This document shows positions 1 to 9,600 of a DNA stretch of 64,000 nucleotides, in pieces. The position numbers and the translations under genes are program-made. Every line of letters begins with the position of its first letter. Position 1 is the first letter of the stretch. The notes under the pieces are model-generated. The model was not told the DNA's origin. It worked only from the letters and a program-made list of their open reading frames with translations, and searched no databases. This DNA comes from JASGIT01 sp047601665 (lineage in GTDB: Bacteria > Pseudomonadota > Gammaproteobacteria > Burkholderiales > Burkholderiaceae_C): NCBI GenBank assembly GCA_047601665.1, contig JASGIT010000001.1, forward strand, positions 1,736,001-1,800,000, read 5' to 3'.

Positions 1-16
1 CCACTTCGCCAAACCG

Positions 17-1153
17 TCAAACGATGGCGAAGTGCTCGGTGCCCGCGGACAGGTCGGGGCTCTTGGCGCGCTGGCTGTTCAGCTTGATCTGCAGGCGCAG
101 GTCGTTGAGCGAGTCGGCGTTGCGCAGCGCGTCCTCGTAGGTGATGGCGTGGGCCTCGAACAGGTCGAACAGCGACTGGTCGAAGGTCTGCATCCCCAGG
201 TTGCGGCTCTTCTTCATGATCTCCTTGATCTCGGCCACCTCGCCCTTGAAGATCAGGTCGGAGATCAGCGGCGTATTCAGCAGCACCTCCACGGCGGCGG
301 TGCGGCCCTTGCTGTCCTGCTTCGGGATCAGGCGCTGCGAGATCATGGCGCGCAGGTTCAGCGACAGGTCCATGAGCAGCTGCGTGCGCCGCTCCTCGGG
401 GAAGAAGTTGATGATGCGGTCCAGCGCCTGGTTGGCCGAGTTGGCGTGCAGCGTGGCCAGGCACAGGTGGCCGGTTTCGGCGAACGCCACGGCGTGCTCC
501 ATGGTCTCGCGGTCGCGGATCTCGCCCATCAGGATCACGTCGGGCGCCTGGCGCAGCGTGTTCTTCAGCGCGGCCTCCCAGCTGTCGGTGTCCAGCCCCA
601 CCTCGCGCTGCGTCACCACGCAGTTCTTGTGCGGGTGCACGAATTCGATCGGGTCTTCCACGGTGATGATGTGGCCGAACGAGTTCTCGTTGCGCCAGTC
701 CACCATGGCCGCCAGCGTGGTCGATTTGCCCGAGCCCGTGGCGCCCACCAGGATGCACAGGCCGCGCTTGGTCATGGCCACGTCCTTCAGCACCTGCGGC
801 ACGCCCAGCCCGTCGATGGTGGGCAGCGTGAGCGGAATCGTGCGCAGCACCATGCCCACGCGCCCCTGCTGGATGAAGGCGTTGACGCGAAAGCGCCCTA
901 TGCCCGCGGGCGAGATGGCGAAGTTGCACTCCTTGGTGCGCTCGAAGTCGGCCACCTGCCGGTCGCTCATGATGGAGCGCGCCAGCGTCATGGTGTGCGC
1001 GGGCGTGAGCGGCTGGGGCGACACCTTGGTCACCTTGCCGTCCACCTTGATCGCGGGCGGAAACTCGGCGGTGAGGAACAGGTCGCTGCCGTTGCGGCTG
1101 ACCATGAGTTTCAGCAGGTCGTTGATGAATTTGCTGGCCTGATCGCGTTCCAT
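17..1153 (-). CDS. pilU: PilU, twitching motility ATPase (PilT paralogue)
   Basis: Cytoplasmic hexameric ATPase of the type IV pilus retraction machinery, accessory to PilT. The protein is 378 aa, the usual size. A PAS-like N-terminal domain is followed by a RecA-like ATPase core with Walker A GATGSGKST at residues 137-145, the Walker B/Asp region ILMGEIRD and the His box GHLCLATLHA. The start is ATG at 1153, preceded by GGAGA. A longer open frame upstream only reads through pilT. It lies 11 nt behind pilT on the same strand, so the two form an operon. The PilU assignment over PilT rests on position and on the divergent C-terminus after the core. Confidence 0.95.
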   Translation of the reverse strand: MERDQASKFINDLLKLMVSRNGSDLFLTAEFPPAIKVDGKVTKVSPQPLTPAHTMTLARSIMSDRQVADFERTKECNFAISPAGIGRFRVNAFIQQGRVGMVLRTIPLTLPTIDGLGVPQVLKDVAMTKRGLCILVGATGSGKSTTLAAMVDWRNENSFGHIITVEDPIEFVHPHKNCVVTQREVGLDTDSWEAALKNTLRQAPDVILMGEIRDRETMEHAVAFAETGHLCLATLHANSANQALDRIINFFPEERRTQLLMDLSLNLRAMISQRLIPKQDSKGRTAAVEVLLNTPLISDLIFKGEVAEIKEIMKKSRNLGMQTFDQSLFDLFEAHAITYEDALRNADSLNDLRLQIKLNSQRAKSPDLSAGTEHFAIV

Positions 1154-1164
1154 GTGAATGTCTC

Positions 1165-2208
1165 CTAACCCGGGAAATTCTCGGGCGTCTTGGCCTTGCC
1201 GCGCGCCTCGGCGGCGCTGATGACGTTGCGGCGCACCAGGTCGGTCAGGTTCTGGTCCAGCGTCTGCATACCCACGTTCTGGCTGGTCTGGATGGTGGAG
1301 TACATCTGCGCCACCTTGCCTTCGCGGATCAGGTTGCGGATGGCGCTGGTGCCCAGCATGATCTCGTGCGCCGCCACGCGGCCCGAGCCGTCCTTGGTCT
1401 TGCACAGCGTCTGCGAGATCACGGCCTGCAGCGACTCGGACAGCATCGCGCGCACCATCTCTTTCTCTTCGGCGGGGAACACGTCGATGATCCGGTCGAT
1501 GGTCTTGGCCGCGCTGCTGGTGTGCAGGGTGCCGAACACCAGGTGACCGGTTTCGGCGGCGGTCATGGCCAGGCGGATGGTCTCCAGGTCGCGCATTTCA
1601 CCGACCAGGATCGCGTCCGGGTCTTCGCGCAGGGCGGACTTGAGCGCGGCGGCGAAGCTCAGCGTCATCGGCCCCACCTCGCGCTGGTTGATGAGGCATT
1701 TCTTCGACTCGTGCACGAACTCGATCGGGTCTTCCACCGTGAGCACGTGGCCGTATTCGGTCTCGTTCAGGTGGTTGATCATGGCCGCGAGCGTGGTGGA
1801 CTTGCCCGAGCCCGTCGGCCCCGTCACCAGCACCAGCCCGCGCGGCTTGAGCGCGAGGTCGCCGAAGATCTTGGGCGCGTTCAATTGCTCCAGCGTGAGG
1901 ATCTTGCTCGGAATGGTGCGGAACACCGCCGCCGCGCCCCGGTTCTGGTTGAAGGCGTTGACGCGGAAGCGCGACAGCCCCTCGATCTCGAACGAGAAGT
2001 CCACCTCCAGGAATTCCTCGTACGCCTTGCGCTGCGCGTCGCTCATGATGTCGTACACCATGGCGTGCACGGTCTTGTGGTCCAGCGGCTCGACGTTCAG
2101 GCGGCGCACGTCGCCATGCACGCGGATCATCGGCGGCAGCCCCGCGGACAGGTGCAGGTCGGAGGCTTTGTTCTTCACGCAGAATGCGAGCAGTTGGGTG
2201 ATGTCCAC
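1165..2208 (-). CDS. pilT: PilT, type IV pilus retraction ATPase
   Basis: Motor that depolymerises the type IV pilus during twitching. The protein is 347 aa. Walker A GPTGSGKST lies at residues 130-138, followed by AILVGEMRD (Walker B), the His box GHLVFGTLHT and the C-terminal PilT signature AIRNLIRE, which is needed for retraction in studied PilT proteins. I chose the GTG at 2208 because it sits 5 nt behind AGGAG and gives the canonical N-terminus (M)DITQLLAF; a much longer open frame upstream is antisense to yggS. Only 27 nt separate it from the divergent yggS start, so the pilT promoter probably lies partly within yggS. Confidence 0.96.
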   Translation of the reverse strand: MDITQLLAFCVKNKASDLHLSAGLPPMIRVHGDVRRLNVEPLDHKTVHAMVYDIMSDAQRKAYEEFLEVDFSFEIEGLSRFRVNAFNQNRGAAAVFRTIPSKILTLEQLNAPKIFGDLALKPRGLVLVTGPTGSGKSTTLAAMINHLNETEYGHVLTVEDPIEFVHESKKCLINQREVGPMTLSFAAALKSALREDPDAILVGEMRDLETIRLAMTAAETGHLVFGTLHTSSAAKTIDRIIDVFPAEEKEMVRAMLSESLQAVISQTLCKTKDGSGRVAAHEIMLGTSAIRNLIREGKVAQMYSTIQTSQNVGMQTLDQNLTDLVRRNVISAAEARGKAKTPENFPG

Positions 2209-2235
2209 GGGGGCTCCTGGCTTGGAATCCGGATT

Positions 2236-2949
2236 ATGACGACGATTGGTAACAACTTCCACCAAGTGCGCGCGCGCATCGACGCGGCCTGCGCGCAGGC
2301 GGGCCGGGCGGCGGGCAGCGTGGCGCTGCTGGCCGTGTCCAAGACCTTCGGCCCCGAGGCGGTGCTGGCGGCGGTGGAGGTGGGTCAGCGCGCCTTTGGC
2401 GAGAACTACATCCAGGAGGCGGTGGAGAAAATCGCCGCCGTGGGCGCCGTGCCCGGCATCGAATGGCACTGCATCGGCCCCATCCAGAGCAACAAGACGC
2501 GCTTGGTGGCCGCGCACTTCGACTGGGCGCACACGGTGGACCGGCTCAAGATCGCGGAGCGCTTGTCCGCCCAGCGGCCCGAACACCTGCCCCCGCTCAA
2601 CGTGTGCGTGCAGGTCAACGTGGATGGCGGCGCGACCAAGTCGGGCGCAACGCCCGATGAAGCCGTGGCCCTGGCCCAGGCCGTGGCGCAGTTGCCCCGG
2701 CTGCGCCTGCGCGGGGTGATGAGCATTCCCGACCCGATGGAGGGCTTCGACGCCCAGTGCGCCGTGCACCGCCGCGCGCGCGAGGCGTTCGATGCCATCC
2801 GCACGGCGCTCGGGCCGGGGCATGGAGACTTCGACACCCTGTCGCTCGGCATGACCGCCGACCTGGAGGCCGCCGTGCAGGCGGGCAGCACCATGGTGCG
2901 CGTGGGTAGCGGCATCTTCGGTGCGCGCAGCTATCAAATAAATAGCTGA
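2236..2949 (+). CDS. yggS: YggS/PLPBP family pyridoxal-phosphate homeostasis protein
   Basis: Binds pyridoxal 5'-phosphate and takes part in vitamin B6 and amino/keto-acid homeostasis; family members have no known catalytic activity. The protein is 237 aa and forms a single alanine-racemase-like TIM barrel. The PLP lysine is K36 in the AVSKTFG motif, and HCIGPIQSNK and the C-terminal SLGMTADLEAA motif are typical. Position next to pilT is the usual Burkholderiales arrangement. The last residues (SYQINS) and the stop codon are encoded by a copy of the AT-rich end of the palindromic repeat family, so the original C-terminus has probably been replaced or extended. The Shine-Dalgarno signal before the ATG is weak. 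Confidence 0.93.
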   Translation: MTTIGNNFHQVRARIDAACAQAGRAAGSVALLAVSKTFGPEAVLAAVEVGQRAFGENYIQEAVEKIAAVGAVPGIEWHCIGPIQSNKTRLVAAHFDWAHTVDRLKIAERLSAQRPEHLPPLNVCVQVNVDGGATKSGATPDEAVALAQAVAQLPRLRLRGVMSIPDPMEGFDAQCAVHRRAREAFDAIRTALGPGHGDFDTLSLGMTADLEAAVQAGSTMVRVGSGIFGARSYQINS

Positions 2950-2987
2950 TAGCGCACGCTACATAAGGGCTGGAGGCCAATTTAGCC
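2933..2987. repeat. Degenerate copy of the palindromic repeat family (copy R1)
   Basis: AT-rich flank with aatagctgatagcgc, then a decayed inner loop and ggctggaggccaattt. It matches the outer parts of the better-preserved copies at 8001, 27748, 49621 and 53247. The left part supplies the last codons and the stop of yggS; the rest separates yggS from the convergent solute-binding protein gene. Confidence 0.6.
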
Positions 2988-2997
2988 TTGAATCACG

Positions 2998-4242
2998 TCA
3001 AGAGGGCCGCTGCATCTTGCACGCGGCGGACGGCGGCTGCGCGATCTGCTCGCCGGTGTAGACGGCGTCGGTGCGGAAGCCGTAGTTCGTGCCTTCCCAG
3101 CCGGTCTTGACGGTCTTGCCGTCCACGGGCGCGATGGTGTTGACCACCTGCCGCATCAGGATCTGGTGGTCTTCCGCGCGCATCTTCACGGGGCCGACCA
3201 CGGTGTCGAAGCTCAGCCCCTCCAGCGCGCGGGCGACCTTCACGCTGTCGGTGCTGCCGGCCTTGGCGACGGCGGCGGCCAGCAGGGGCACCGTCATCTG
3301 GATGTGGGGGCTGGCGAACTCCTTGCCCGTCTTGGCCTTGTAGGCCTGGGCCATGGCGTCGACCTTGGGGTTGTCGGCCTGGCCGGGGTGCCATTCGGCC
3401 ACCCAGGTCAGTTCGCCCGTCCTGGCCTGGGCCACGGCGGTGACGGTGCCGGGCAGGCCGCCGCCGCTGTGGTTGAAGTAGCGCAGGTGGACGCCGGCAT
3501 CGCCCGCGGCCTTGACCAGCAGGTTCATGTCCGAGCCCCAGTTGCCGGTGATGACCGAGTCGGCCCCGGCGGCCTTGATCTTGGCGACGTAGGGCGCGAA
3601 GTCCTTCACCTGGCCGATGGGATGGAAGGTCTCGCCGGTGAACTGGATGTCGGGCCGCGCCTTGCCCACCATCTGCCGGCCGTAGGTGGCCCACTGGTGG
3701 CCGTGGGCGTAGTCCTGGTTGAGCAGGTAGATCTTCTTGACGGCGGGCGTTTTCTGGATGGTGTTGGCCAGGGCCTGCATCTTCATCGCCGTGTTGGCCT
3801 CGGTCTGGAAGTACCAGAAGCTGCACAGCTTGCCGGTCAGTTCGGGGTCAATCGACGAGTGGTTGATGACGATGATTTCCTTGCCCGGATTGCGCTGGTT
3901 CCAGCGGTAGGCCGCCTGCACCAGCGCCGTGACCACCGACGAGCCCGAGCCGCCCGTGAGGATGACCCGGGCCCCCTGGTCGATGGCGCCCTGCAGCGCG
4001 CTCTGGCTCTCCTGCGCGGAGAGCTTGCTGTCGAACTGCAGCAGCTGGACCTTGGTGCCGCCCAGCACGCCGCCCTTGGCGTTGACCTCGTCCACGCCGA
4101 ACTGGATGTGGTCGCGCATCATCTGGCCCACGTTGGCGAACGGGCCGGAGAGCGGGTCGATGTAGGCGACCTTGTAGGTCTCCTGCGCCTGGGCGACACA
4201 GGAGGCGGCGAGCGCGAGGGCCAGGGCGAGCGGACGGTGCAT
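2998..4242 (-). CDS. Branched-chain amino acid type ABC transporter substrate-binding protein
   Basis: Periplasmic ligand-binding protein of the LivJ/LivK (Peripla_BP_6) class, 414 aa. A signal peptide is evident (residues 1-20, cleavage near AQA-QE), followed by the typical start of the mature protein, YKVAYIDPLSGPFANVG. The start is ATG at 4242 behind AGGAG. No permease or ATPase genes are present, so it is an orphan here and must use a transporter encoded elsewhere. It lies directly downstream of the TetR gene on the same strand (29 nt), next to an acyl-CoA ligase/carboxylase pair. In this family such proteins often bind aromatic or short-chain organic acids as well as amino acids; the ligand here is unknown. 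Confidence 0.88.
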   Translation of the reverse strand: MHRPLALALALAASCVAQAQETYKVAYIDPLSGPFANVGQMMRDHIQFGVDEVNAKGGVLGGTKVQLLQFDSKLSAQESQSALQGAIDQGARVILTGGSGSSVVTALVQAAYRWNQRNPGKEIIVINHSSIDPELTGKLCSFWYFQTEANTAMKMQALANTIQKTPAVKKIYLLNQDYAHGHQWATYGRQMVGKARPDIQFTGETFHPIGQVKDFAPYVAKIKAAGADSVITGNWGSDMNLLVKAAGDAGVHLRYFNHSGGGLPGTVTAVAQARTGELTWVAEWHPGQADNPKVDAMAQAYKAKTGKEFASPHIQMTVPLLAAAVAKAGSTDSVKVARALEGLSFDTVVGPVKMRAEDHQILMRQVVNTIAPVDGKTVKTGWEGTNYGFRTDAVYTGEQIAQPPSAACKMQRPS

Positions 4243-4271
4243 GGGGGGTTGTCTCCTGAAGGAAAAAAGGG

Positions 4272-4931
4272 TCAGGGCTTGCTGCGGCGCGGCTTTTTCA
4301 GGCCCAACATGCGCGCGGCCAGGGCCGTGAGTTCGCGCACCATCGCGTCGGGCGGAAGCCGCCCATCGGGCCGGTACCAGGTGGACAGGAACCCGGGGAG
4401 CGAGCACACCGCCTGGGCCGTGATGCGCGTTTCGGTGAAGTCGAACGCGCCCTCGGCGCGGCCCTGCTCCAGCAGCGGGCACAGCCGCGCGTAGAAGTGG
4501 TTGGCCAGGCGCTTTTGCGCGGCCAGGTATTCGGGGCGGTAGGCCTGCGGCTCGCGGTAGGCGAAGAACGCGGCGGGCGAGTGGGCGATGGAGGTGCGGA
4601 TCAACTGCTCCAGCCCGGCCAGCACCTTCTCGTGCGCGGGGCGCGGGTCGTGCTCGGCGAAGTCCAGCACCGTGAAGCACTCCACCGCGGGCCGCCACGA
4701 CAGCACCTCGAAGATCTCCTGCTTGTTGCGGAAGTAGTAGTACACGAAAGGCTTGGTCACGCCCAACGCCTGCACGATCTGCTCCATGGTCGTGCGCGCG
4801 TAGCCCTGCTCGGCGAACAGCGCCTCGGCGGCGCGCAGGATGCGCTCGCGCTTCGCGTCCGAGTCGGCCGTGGGCGTGCGCTGGCGGCCCGAGCCGGGGT
4901 GTGTCGCATGGGTTATAGCCATGCATGGCAT
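4272..4931 (-). CDS. TetR/AcrR family transcriptional regulator
   Basis: 219-aa one-component regulator. The N-terminal helix-turn-helix spans roughly residues 27-75 (RILRAAEALFAEQGYARTTM, then VTKPFVYYYFRNKQEIFE). The C-terminal ligand-binding domain has no recognisable specificity. Two start codons are possible, at 4931 and 4922; neither has a good ribosome-binding site. It is divergent from the acyl-CoA ligase at 5001 and probably represses that ligase-carboxylase operon in response to an acyl-CoA or acid. This is inferred from gene order, which resembles TetR regulators of fatty-acid or organic-acid catabolism. Confidence 0.85.
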   Translation of the reverse strand: MPCMAITHATHPGSGRQRTPTADSDAKRERILRAAEALFAEQGYARTTMEQIVQALGVTKPFVYYYFRNKQEIFEVLSWRPAVECFTVLDFAEHDPRPAHEKVLAGLEQLIRTSIAHSPAAFFAYREPQAYRPEYLAAQKRLANHFYARLCPLLEQGRAEGAFDFTETRITAQAVCSLPGFLSTWYRPDGRLPPDAMVRELTALAARMLGLKKPRRSKP

Positions 4932-5000
4932 TTTTCTACCCGGGGGTATACGCTGATATGGCAACAAACCCCAAGACCAAGACACCTCGGAGACAAGCCC
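4932..5000. promoter_or_regulatory. Divergent TetR / acyl-CoA ligase promoter region with palindromes
   Basis: Short divergent spacer of 69 nt. TACCC-GG-GGGTA at 4938-4949 is a small inverted repeat, and the perfect palindrome GCCATGCATGGC overlaps the regulator start at 4918-4929. Either could be the operator for the TetR protein, but no second copy supports the choice. GGAGA precedes the ligase ATG by about 8 nt. Confidence 0.3.
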
Positions 5001-6620
5001 ATGACCGCACCGCAGCCCTTGCATGAACACCTGCGCGCCCATGCGCGCGCCACGCCTGACCGCGCCGCCTACCTCTGGTACGGCCGCGCCATCACCTGGG
5101 CCGAGCTGGACGCCGCCAGCGACGCCTTCGCCGCGCGCCTGCAGGCGCTGGGCGTCAAACAGGGCGAGCCCGTGGCCCTGTTCATGAACAACTGCCCCCA
5201 GTACATCATGGCGCACTACGGTATCCAGAAGGCCGGGGCCATCGTCTGCCCCTGCGGGCCGCTGAACAAGGAGCACGAGCTCACCTACCAGCTGGGCGAC
5301 CTGGGCGCGCGCGTGATCGTCGCGGCGGACATGCTGCTGCCCGTGGTGGAGCAGGTGCGGGCGAATACCAAGCTGGAGCGCGTGTTCGTGGTGCGCTACG
5401 CCGACCTGCTGCCCGCCGTGCCTGAGACCAGCCCCGTCCCCGTGCCCGCCGAACTGCTGGACATGCGCGCCGCGCCCGCCGCCGCGCCCGCGGCGTTGTC
5501 GCCCCTGTGCGAAGACTTTCTGACCGTGGCCCACTCCGGCGCCAGGCCGCAGCCCGTGCAGATCGGCATGGACGACGTGGCGCTGATGACCTACACCTCG
5601 GGCTCCACCGGCTTGCCCAAGGGCGCGATGCTGAGCTTCGAGAACGCGCGCTTCAAGACCGCCGCGTCGGTCGACGGCAGCGGCCTGAATGCCGACGACG
5701 TATTGCTCGCCATCGCGCCGCTGTACCACATCGCCGGGATGCTCATGGGCGTGAACCTGCCCGTGTATTCGGGCGCCACCTGCGTGCTCATGTACCGCTT
5801 CGACCCCGTCGCCACGGCGCTGGCGTTGGCGCACCACCGCGTGACGTGGTGGTACAGCATCGCCCCCATGAACGTGGCCGTGATGCAGGTGACCGGCGTG
5901 CACGAACTGGACTTCAGCGCGCTGCGGCACAACGCCGTCACCAGCTTCGGCATCACCTTCACCGAGGCGCTCGCGCAGCAGTGGAAGGACTTCGCGCCCA
6001 ACGCCGTGGCCAGCGAGGCGGCCTATGGCCTGTCGGAAACGCACACCTGCGACACCATGATGCCCGTGGATGACATCCGCTGGGGCACGCAGGGCAAGCC
6101 CGTGCCGGGCAACCACATCCGCATCATCAACCCCGACACGGGCGAAGACATGCCCGTGGGCGAGCAGGGCGAAATCATCATCCTCGGCCCCGGCAACTTC
6201 AAGGGCTACTGGAACAAGCCCGAGGCCACGGAAAAGACGCTGAAGAACGGCTGGGTGCACACCGGCGACATGGGCACGCTCGACGCCGACGGCTACCTCA
6301 CCTTCTCGGGCCGGTTCAAGGAAATGATCAAGGTCTCGGGCTACAGCGTGTTCCCGGAGGAGGTGGAGACCATCCTCATCAAGCACCCCGCCGTCGCCCA
6401 GGCCGCCGTCATCGGCGTGCCCGACGTGCAGAAGGGCGAAATCGTGCGCGCCTTCATCGTGAAGAAGCCCGGCGCGGAACTGGACGCCGAGGCCCTCATC
6501 GCCTGGTGCCGCCAGAGCATGGCCCCGTACAAGACACCGCGCGAGGTGCGCTTCATCGACACGCTGCCCGCCACGGGCGCGGGCAAGGTGCTGCGCCGTT
6601 TATTGAAAGACATTGAGTAA
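5001..6620 (+). CDS. AMP-binding acyl-CoA synthetase (ligase)
   Basis: Activates a carboxylic acid to its CoA thioester via an acyl-adenylate. The protein is 539 aa, typical of ANL-superfamily ligases. The P-loop motif TYTSGSTGLPKGA (around residue 197) is intact, as are the YGLSET and GWVHTGDMG motifs and the C-terminal catalytic-lysine region (ATGAGKVLRR). It begins 69 nt from the divergent TetR gene and ends 2 nt before the carboxylase gene, so ligase and carboxylase are almost certainly cotranscribed. The substrate cannot be read from sequence; the downstream biotin carboxylase suggests a medium-chain, branched or dicarboxylic acid whose CoA ester is then carboxylated. Confidence 0.9.
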   Translation: MTAPQPLHEHLRAHARATPDRAAYLWYGRAITWAELDAASDAFAARLQALGVKQGEPVALFMNNCPQYIMAHYGIQKAGAIVCPCGPLNKEHELTYQLGDLGARVIVAADMLLPVVEQVRANTKLERVFVVRYADLLPAVPETSPVPVPAELLDMRAAPAAAPAALSPLCEDFLTVAHSGARPQPVQIGMDDVALMTYTSGSTGLPKGAMLSFENARFKTAASVDGSGLNADDVLLAIAPLYHIAGMLMGVNLPVYSGATCVLMYRFDPVATALALAHHRVTWWYSIAPMNVAVMQVTGVHELDFSALRHNAVTSFGITFTEALAQQWKDFAPNAVASEAAYGLSETHTCDTMMPVDDIRWGTQGKPVPGNHIRIINPDTGEDMPVGEQGEIIILGPGNFKGYWNKPEATEKTLKNGWVHTGDMGTLDADGYLTFSGRFKEMIKVSGYSVFPEEVETILIKHPAVAQAAVIGVPDVQKGEIVRAFIVKKPGAELDAEALIAWCRQSMAPYKTPREVRFIDTLPATGAGKVLRRLLKDIE

Positions 6621-6622
6621 GC

Positions 6623-9600
6623 ATGTTCAAGAAGGTTTTGATCGCCAATCGCGGCGAAATCGCCCTGCGCATTGCGCGCGCCTTGCAGGAGCTGTCCATC
6701 CCCAGCGTGGCCGTGTATGCGGACGATGACGCGAACGCCCTGCACGTGCGCGCCGCCGACACCGCCGTGGCCCTGGGCGCCACCGGCCCCGCCGCCTACC
6801 TGGACGTGGCGCGCCTCATCGCCATCGCGCGCGAGACAGGCGCGGACGCCGTGCACCCCGGCTACGGCTTCCTGAGCGAACGCGCCGACGTGGCGCGCGC
6901 GCTGGCCGATGCGGGCCTGCGCTTCATCGGCCCCACGCCCGCGCAACTCGAACTGTTCGGCGACAAGGCCCAGGCGCGCGCGCTGGCCATCGAATGCGGC
7001 GTGCCGCTGATGCCCGGCAGCCAGACTGCCGTGACGCTGGACGAAGCGCGCGCCTTCCTGGCCGCGCAGCAGGGCGCGGGCGTCATGCTCAAGGCCATCG
7101 GCGGCGGCGGCGGGCGCGGTATGCGCGCCGTGCGCAACGTGCAGGAGCTGGAAGCCGCCTACGACCGCTGCCGCGCCGAGGCCCGCGCCGCCTTCGGCGT
7201 GGACGGCGTCTACGTCGAGCGCCTGATGGACGGCGCGCGGCACATCGAGGTGCAGGTGGTGGGCGACGGGCGCGAGGTGCTGGCCCTGGGCGAGCGCGAA
7301 TGCACGCTGCAGCGCCGCTTCCAGAAGCTCGTCGAAATCGCGCCCAGCCCCACGCTCACGTCCGCGCTGCGCGAGCGCATCACGCAGGCCGCGCTGACCA
7401 TGGCGCGCAAGGTGCGCTACGAGGGCCTGGGCACGTTCGAATTCCTGGTGGACATGGCGAGTAGCGACCTGCCCTACGTCTTCATCGAAGCCAACGCGCG
7501 CTTGCAGGTCGAGCACACCATCACCGAGGAAGTGATGGGCGTCGACCTCGTGCAGACGCAGATCCAGATCGCCGCGGGCCACACCTTGAGCGACCTGGGC
7601 CTTGACCCCGCCGCGCCGCCCCAGCCGCGCGGCTGTGCCGTGCAGTGGCGCATCAACGCCGAAACGCTGGACGCCCAGGGCCAGGCCACGCCCGGCAGCG
7701 GGCGGCTCGACGCCTTCGACCTGCCCGCCGGCCCCGGTGTGCGCGTGGACACGCACGGCTTCGCGGGCGCCACGCCTTCCCCGCACTACGACACGCTGCT
7801 CGCCAAGCTCATCGTGCACGCGCGCGGCGGCTGGGCCGATGCGCTGCGCCGCTCACAGCGCGCCATGGCCGAATTCCGCATCGCCGGCGTGGCCAACAAC
7901 CTCGCCCTGCTGCGCGCCTTGGCCGAGCGGCCCGAGATGGCGGCCCAGGCCATGCACACCCGCTGGCTCGAAGCGGTGCTGCCGGAACTGCTTGATGCTT
8001 CCAAATTAATAGCTGCCAGCGCTCATCCAGTAAGCGCTGGAGGCCAAAAAGACCATAAGCCTTCTCAGGACACGCCCGAGAACGCGGTCGTGGCCCCCAT
8101 GCCCTCGCGCCTCGTCCAGCTCAGCGTGGCCGAGGGCGCCGAAGTGCCCGCGGGCGCCGAACTCGCCGTGCTCGAAGCCATGAAGATGCAGCATGTGCTC
8201 TCCGCCCCCCACGCGGGCCGCGTGCGCGCGCTGCTCGCCGCGCCGGGCGGCTACCTGGCCGAAGGCGAGGCGCTGCTGGTGCTCGACCCCATCGCGGGCG
8301 CCGCCACGGCGGACGCCACAACGGCCGCAGCGCACGACCCCGACCACATCCGCCCCGACCTCCAGCGCGTCCTCGACCGCCACGCGCTCACGCTCGACGC
8401 CGCGCGCCCGCAGGCCATCGCCAAGCGCCACGCCCAGGGCGGCCGCACCGCGCGCGAGAACATCGACGACCTGTGCGACCCGGGCAGCTTCATCGAATAC
8501 GGCCAGCTTGCCTACGCCGCGCAGACGCGCCGCCGCAGCCTCGACGACCTGATCGCCAACACGCCCGCCGACGGCATGGTCACGGGCATCGGCTCGGTCA
8601 ACGGCGCGCAGTGTGGCGAGGAAAAATCGCGCACCGCCGTCATGTCCTACGACTTCACCGTGCTCGCGGGCACGCAGGGAATGCGCAACCACGCCAAGAC
8701 CGACCGGATGCTGGCCGTGGCCCAGGCGCAGAAGCTGCCCGTGGTGCTGTTCGCCGAAGGCGGCGGCGGCCGGCCCGGCGACGTGGACGTGCCCACCGTG
8801 GCGGGCCTGCACATCCACACCTTCGCGGCCTACGCGGGGCTCTCGGGCCAGGTGCCCGTGGTGGGCGTGGTGCACGGGCGCTGCTTCGCGGGCAACGCGG
8901 CGCTGCTCGGCTGCAGCGACGTCATCATCGCCACCCGCTCCGCCAACATCGGCATGGGCGGCCCGGCCATGATCGAAGGCGGCGGCCTGGGCGTGTTCCG
9001 GCCCGAGCAGATCGGCCCCAGCGACGTGCAGCACGCCAACGGCGTGATCGACATCCTGGTGGACAACGAAGCCGCCGCCGTGGCCGCCACGCGCCAGTAC
9101 CTGGGCTACTTCCAGGGCCGCCTGCCCACGTGGACGGCGCCCGACCAGCGCCTGCTGCGCGCCGTGGTGCCCGAAAACCGCCTGCGCGTGTACGACACAA
9201 GCAAAGCCATGCAGGGCCTGGTGGACGAAGGCAGCCTGCTGATGCTGCGCACCGGCTTCGGCGCGGGCATCCACACCGCGCTGGCGCGCATCGAGGGGCG
9301 GCCCGTGGGCCTCATCGCCAACAACCCGCTGCACCTGGGCGGCGCCATCGACGCGCCCGCCGCCGACAAGGCCGCGCGCTTCATGCAGCTATGCAACGCG
9401 CACGGCCTGCCCATCGTGAGCCTGATCGACACGCCCGGCTTCATGGTCGGCCCCGAGGTGGAGACCACCGCCCAGGTGCGCCACGTGAGCCGCCTGTTCG
9501 TCACCGCCGCCGCGCTGCGCGTGCCCTTCTTCAGCGTGGTGCTGCGCAAGGGCTACGGCCTGGGCGCCATGGGCATGGCCGCGGGCAGCTACCACGCGCC

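Noticed and set aside
2209..2235. A dedicated bidirectional promoter between pilT and yggS.
   Set aside because: 27 nt is too short for two complete promoters and no -10/-35 pair stands out; transcription must start inside one of the genes or further away.
4918..4929. Palindrome GCCATGCATGGC as a firm TetR operator.
   Set aside because: It overlaps the possible start codons and has no second copy; kept only as a low-confidence remark.
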